DNA from: an uncultured Polaribacter sp.
GTDB lineage: Bacteria > Bacteroidota > Bacteroidia > Flavobacteriales > Flavobacteriaceae
NCBI RefSeq assembly: GCF_947497125.1
Contig: NZ_CANMFI010000001.1
Span: 1-64,000 of the forward strand
Reading direction: 5' to 3'
Length of the DNA stretch: 64,000 nt
Made by a program: the position numbers and the translations under genes. A model generated the notes under the pieces. The model made no database searches. It saw only the letters and a list, made by a program, of their open reading frames with translations, and had not been told where the DNA came from. Below are positions 62,161-64,000 of this stretch, piece after piece (positions within the stretch are counted from its first letter, which is position 1; each line of letters starts with the position of its first letter).

Positions 62161-64000
62161 TTTTACACTTTTTTTTATCATCATTATTTATTTAGGATTG
62201 CTTTTTTACATCGCTTTTTTAGCGGAGAAAAAGAAAAATACCAAGTGGGTAAACAACCCTTATGTGTACACACTTTCTTTGGCTGTGTATTGCTCTGCTT
62301 GGACTTATTATGGTAGTGTTGGTATTGCAGCAAATAGTGGTGTAGATTTTTTGCCAATTTATTTAGGTCCAGTTATTTCTGCGCCATTATGGATTCTTTT
62401 ACTTAAAAAAATTATAAGAATCTCTAAACAAAATAAAATATCTTCTATTGCAGATTTTATTTCTCTACGTTATGGTAACAATCGTTTTTTAGGTGCTTTG
62501 GTAACCTTAATTTGTCTATTTGCTACGTTGCCCTATATTTCATTGCAGTTAAAAGCAGTTTCTGAAACGTTTGAAATTATGACGGACAATACTAGTTACA
62601 CATCTACAAATATTTTAGACGATTCTACATTTTATGTGGCATTGTTACTGGCTATTTTTGCGACTTTTTTTAGTACTCAAAAAACAGATGCATCAGAAAG
62701 TCATAAAGGTATTATTGCCTCCGTGGCGTTCGAGTCTGTTTTAAAACTTGTTTTCTTTTTAATTATTGGTGTATATGTTACTTTTTATTTGTTTGATGGC
62801 ACTGTAGATATTCATCAGCAAATGTCTGTGAAAGAAAATTTTAAAACACTCACCAATTTTAGCGGAGTAGAAGATGGGTTAAACTGGCTTTTTATGATTT
62901 CGTTATCTTTTTTTGCTATTTTTTTATTACCAAGACAGTTTCAGGTTTCAGTATTAGAGAACAACAGAGAGCGTCATTTAAAAAAGGCTATTTGGTTGTT
63001 TCCGTTGTATTTGTTGCTATTTAATGTTTTTGTAATTTTTATAGCTTGGGCAGGTAAATTAACCTTTGGCGATGCTTCAACTACAGAATATTACTCTCTT
63101 TTATTACCCTTAAAACAAGGCAATGTATTTTTAGCAACCTTGGTTTTTTTAGGCGGATTTTCTGCAGTTATTTCTATGGTAATTGTATCTACCTTAGCAC
63201 TTTCTACAATGGTTAGTAATAATTTAATAATTCCGTATGGATTTTTAAATATGTTCAAAAAAAATGAAACGAATAGAAACTCTAAGTACATTAAAAATAT
63301 TAGAAGGATCTCTATTTTCACCATCATAATAGCGGCTTATTTTTTCTATGTTTCTTTTTCTAAAGAGCTTTCTTTGTATTCAATAGGGCTTATTTCTTTT
63401 GTTATAATTGCACAATTAGCACCTTCTTTTTTTATCGGTTTGTTCTGGAATCGCGGTTCCTCTAAAGCATCTATAATTGGTATTATAGTTGGCTTTTTAA
63501 TTGTAAGTTATACCTTAATTCTTCCTTTTACCTTGTTTGCTTACACAGGAAATAACAACTTTATAGACAATGGATTGTTTGATGTGGCGTATTTAAAACC
63601 ACACCAATTATTGAACATCAATTTTTTAAGTCCGCCAGCACATGCTTTCTTTTGGAGTTTGTCATTAAACACCATTTGTTATTTAATATTTTCATTGGCT
63701 TTAAAAAGTAATTACAGAGAGCGTAATTATGCAGAAATGTTTGTACAAAGTAGTAGCTTTAGTAATTTACAAGACAATGCGTTTGTTTGGAAAGGAGAGG
63801 CTTATGTTAAAGATATTAAAAATGTATTGATACGTTTTTTAGGAAATCAAAAAGCCAATAGAGCGCTAGATTTATTTTTTAGAAAATACAATATAGATAA
63901 GAACACGCAGTTGGCAGATGCACGTTTGATAAATTTTTCAGAAAAATTACTAACAGGAAATATTGGTAGTGCATCCGCAAAAATATTAATTGCAAGCGTG
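62153..64000 (+). CDS. Histidine kinase with sodium:solute symporter sensor domain (partial, cut by window end)
   Basis: The frame is open from the ATG at 62153 to the last base (616 residues seen, no stop). It has a symporter-like input domain of about 13 helices (YTLSLAVYCSAWTYYGSVG, FISLRYGNNRFLGAL, SLSFFAIFLLPRQFQVSV), then a linker region (FVWKGEAYVKDIKNVL, ARLINFSEKLLTGNIGSA) of the kind that joins such domains to kinases (STAC-like). The kinase part lies beyond the window. CbrA of Pseudomonas has this layout. A paired response regulator is expected downstream but cannot be seen. Confidence 0.85.
   Translation, partial: MNNFTLFFIIIIYLGLLFYIAFLAEKKKNTKWVNNPYVYTLSLAVYCSAWTYYGSVGIAANSGVDFLPIYLGPVISAPLWILLLKKIIRISKQNKISSIADFISLRYGNNRFLGALVTLICLFATLPYISLQLKAVSETFEIMTDNTSYTSTNILDDSTFYVALLLAIFATFFSTQKTDASESHKGIIASVAFESVLKLVFFLIIGVYVTFYLFDGTVDIHQQMSVKENFKTLTNFSGVEDGLNWLFMISLSFFAIFLLPRQFQVSVLENNRERHLKKAIWLFPLYLLLFNVFVIFIAWAGKLTFGDASTTEYYSLLLPLKQGNVFLATLVFLGGFSAVISMVIVSTLALSTMVSNNLIIPYGFLNMFKKNETNRNSKYIKNIRRISIFTIIIAAYFFYVSFSKELSLYSIGLISFVIIAQLAPSFFIGLFWNRGSSKASIIGIIVGFLIVSYTLILPFTLFAYTGNNNFIDNGLFDVAYLKPHQLLNINFLSPPAHAFFWSLSLNTICYLIFSLALKSNYRERNYAEMFVQSSSFSNLQDNAFVWKGEAYVKDIKNVLIRFLGNQKANRALDLFFRKYNIDKNTQLADARLINFSEKLLTGNIGSASAKILIASV

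Overview
The window looks like chromosomal DNA from a gliding marine member of the Flavobacteriaceae (Polaribacter/Tenacibaculum-like; the genus is a guess). Three things support this. The coding genes include porQ (type IX secretion) and gldF/gldG (gliding motility). The base composition is very AT-rich. Many genes and both tRNAs are preceded by the Bacteroidetes sigma-A promoter pattern (TTG, about 19-21 bases, TAnnTTTG), and recognisable Shine-Dalgarno sites are rare. There are no prophages, CRISPR arrays or intact insertion sequences, so most of the window is core genome.

Region by region. 1-8.3 kb: porQ-cmk, queE, rpsA, glmM, a lipid A-type acyltransferase and a rhomboid protease. 8.3-15 kb: two tRNA genes, a GNAT enzyme, a START-like protein, a class IV aminotransferase, YqgE/AlgH, HU, and a minus-strand run of a P-loop ATPase, RecQ and fmt. 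15-23.9 kb: DUF493, three overlapping SurA/parvulin-type periplasmic folding factors, rsmD with DUF3822 and a membrane protein, a RecD-like helicase and an LpxR-type lipid A deacylase. 23.9-28 kb: two adjacent PPK2 polyphosphate kinases, a thioredoxin-type arsenate reductase-like protein, an Smr protein and a cysteine desulfurase. 28-32.7 kb: fdhD, an FdhF/YdeP-type molybdopterin oxidoreductase and a glycine-rich threefold-repeat outer-membrane protein. 32.7-41.3 kb: a methyltransferase, an AI-2E family transporter, an internally duplicated membrane-anchored protein, an RluA-type synthase, a VOC protein, gamma-glutamyltransferase, an ACP phosphodiesterase-like protein and dnaN. 41.6-48.9 kb: a PIG-L deacetylase, a very small membrane protein, a sodium:solute symporter, a Gfo/Idh/MocA dehydrogenase, a DUF2911 protein and an SDR protein. 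48.9-56.9 kb: gldG/gldF, a SAM hydrolase, phoH, purC, fabV and several small unknowns.

The last 7 kb (57.2-64.0 kb) is the most system-like part. It holds a TauE/SafE permease, a small zinc-ribbon/helix-turn-helix protein that looks like the DNA-binding half of an IS1-type transposase without its catalytic half, a porin, the two subunits of a DUF4212/acetate-type sodium symporter, a small membrane protein, and the start of a sensor kinase whose own input domain is a sodium:solute symporter. This is most likely a carboxylate (acetate-like) uptake and sensing locus. The kinase is cut off by the window edge.

Other items worth attention: three copies of an interspersed flavobacterial repeat; several genes whose promoter -7 element lies only 4-7 bases before the start codon, suggesting leaderless mRNAs; and three convergent gene pairs that share stop codons over exactly 4 bases.
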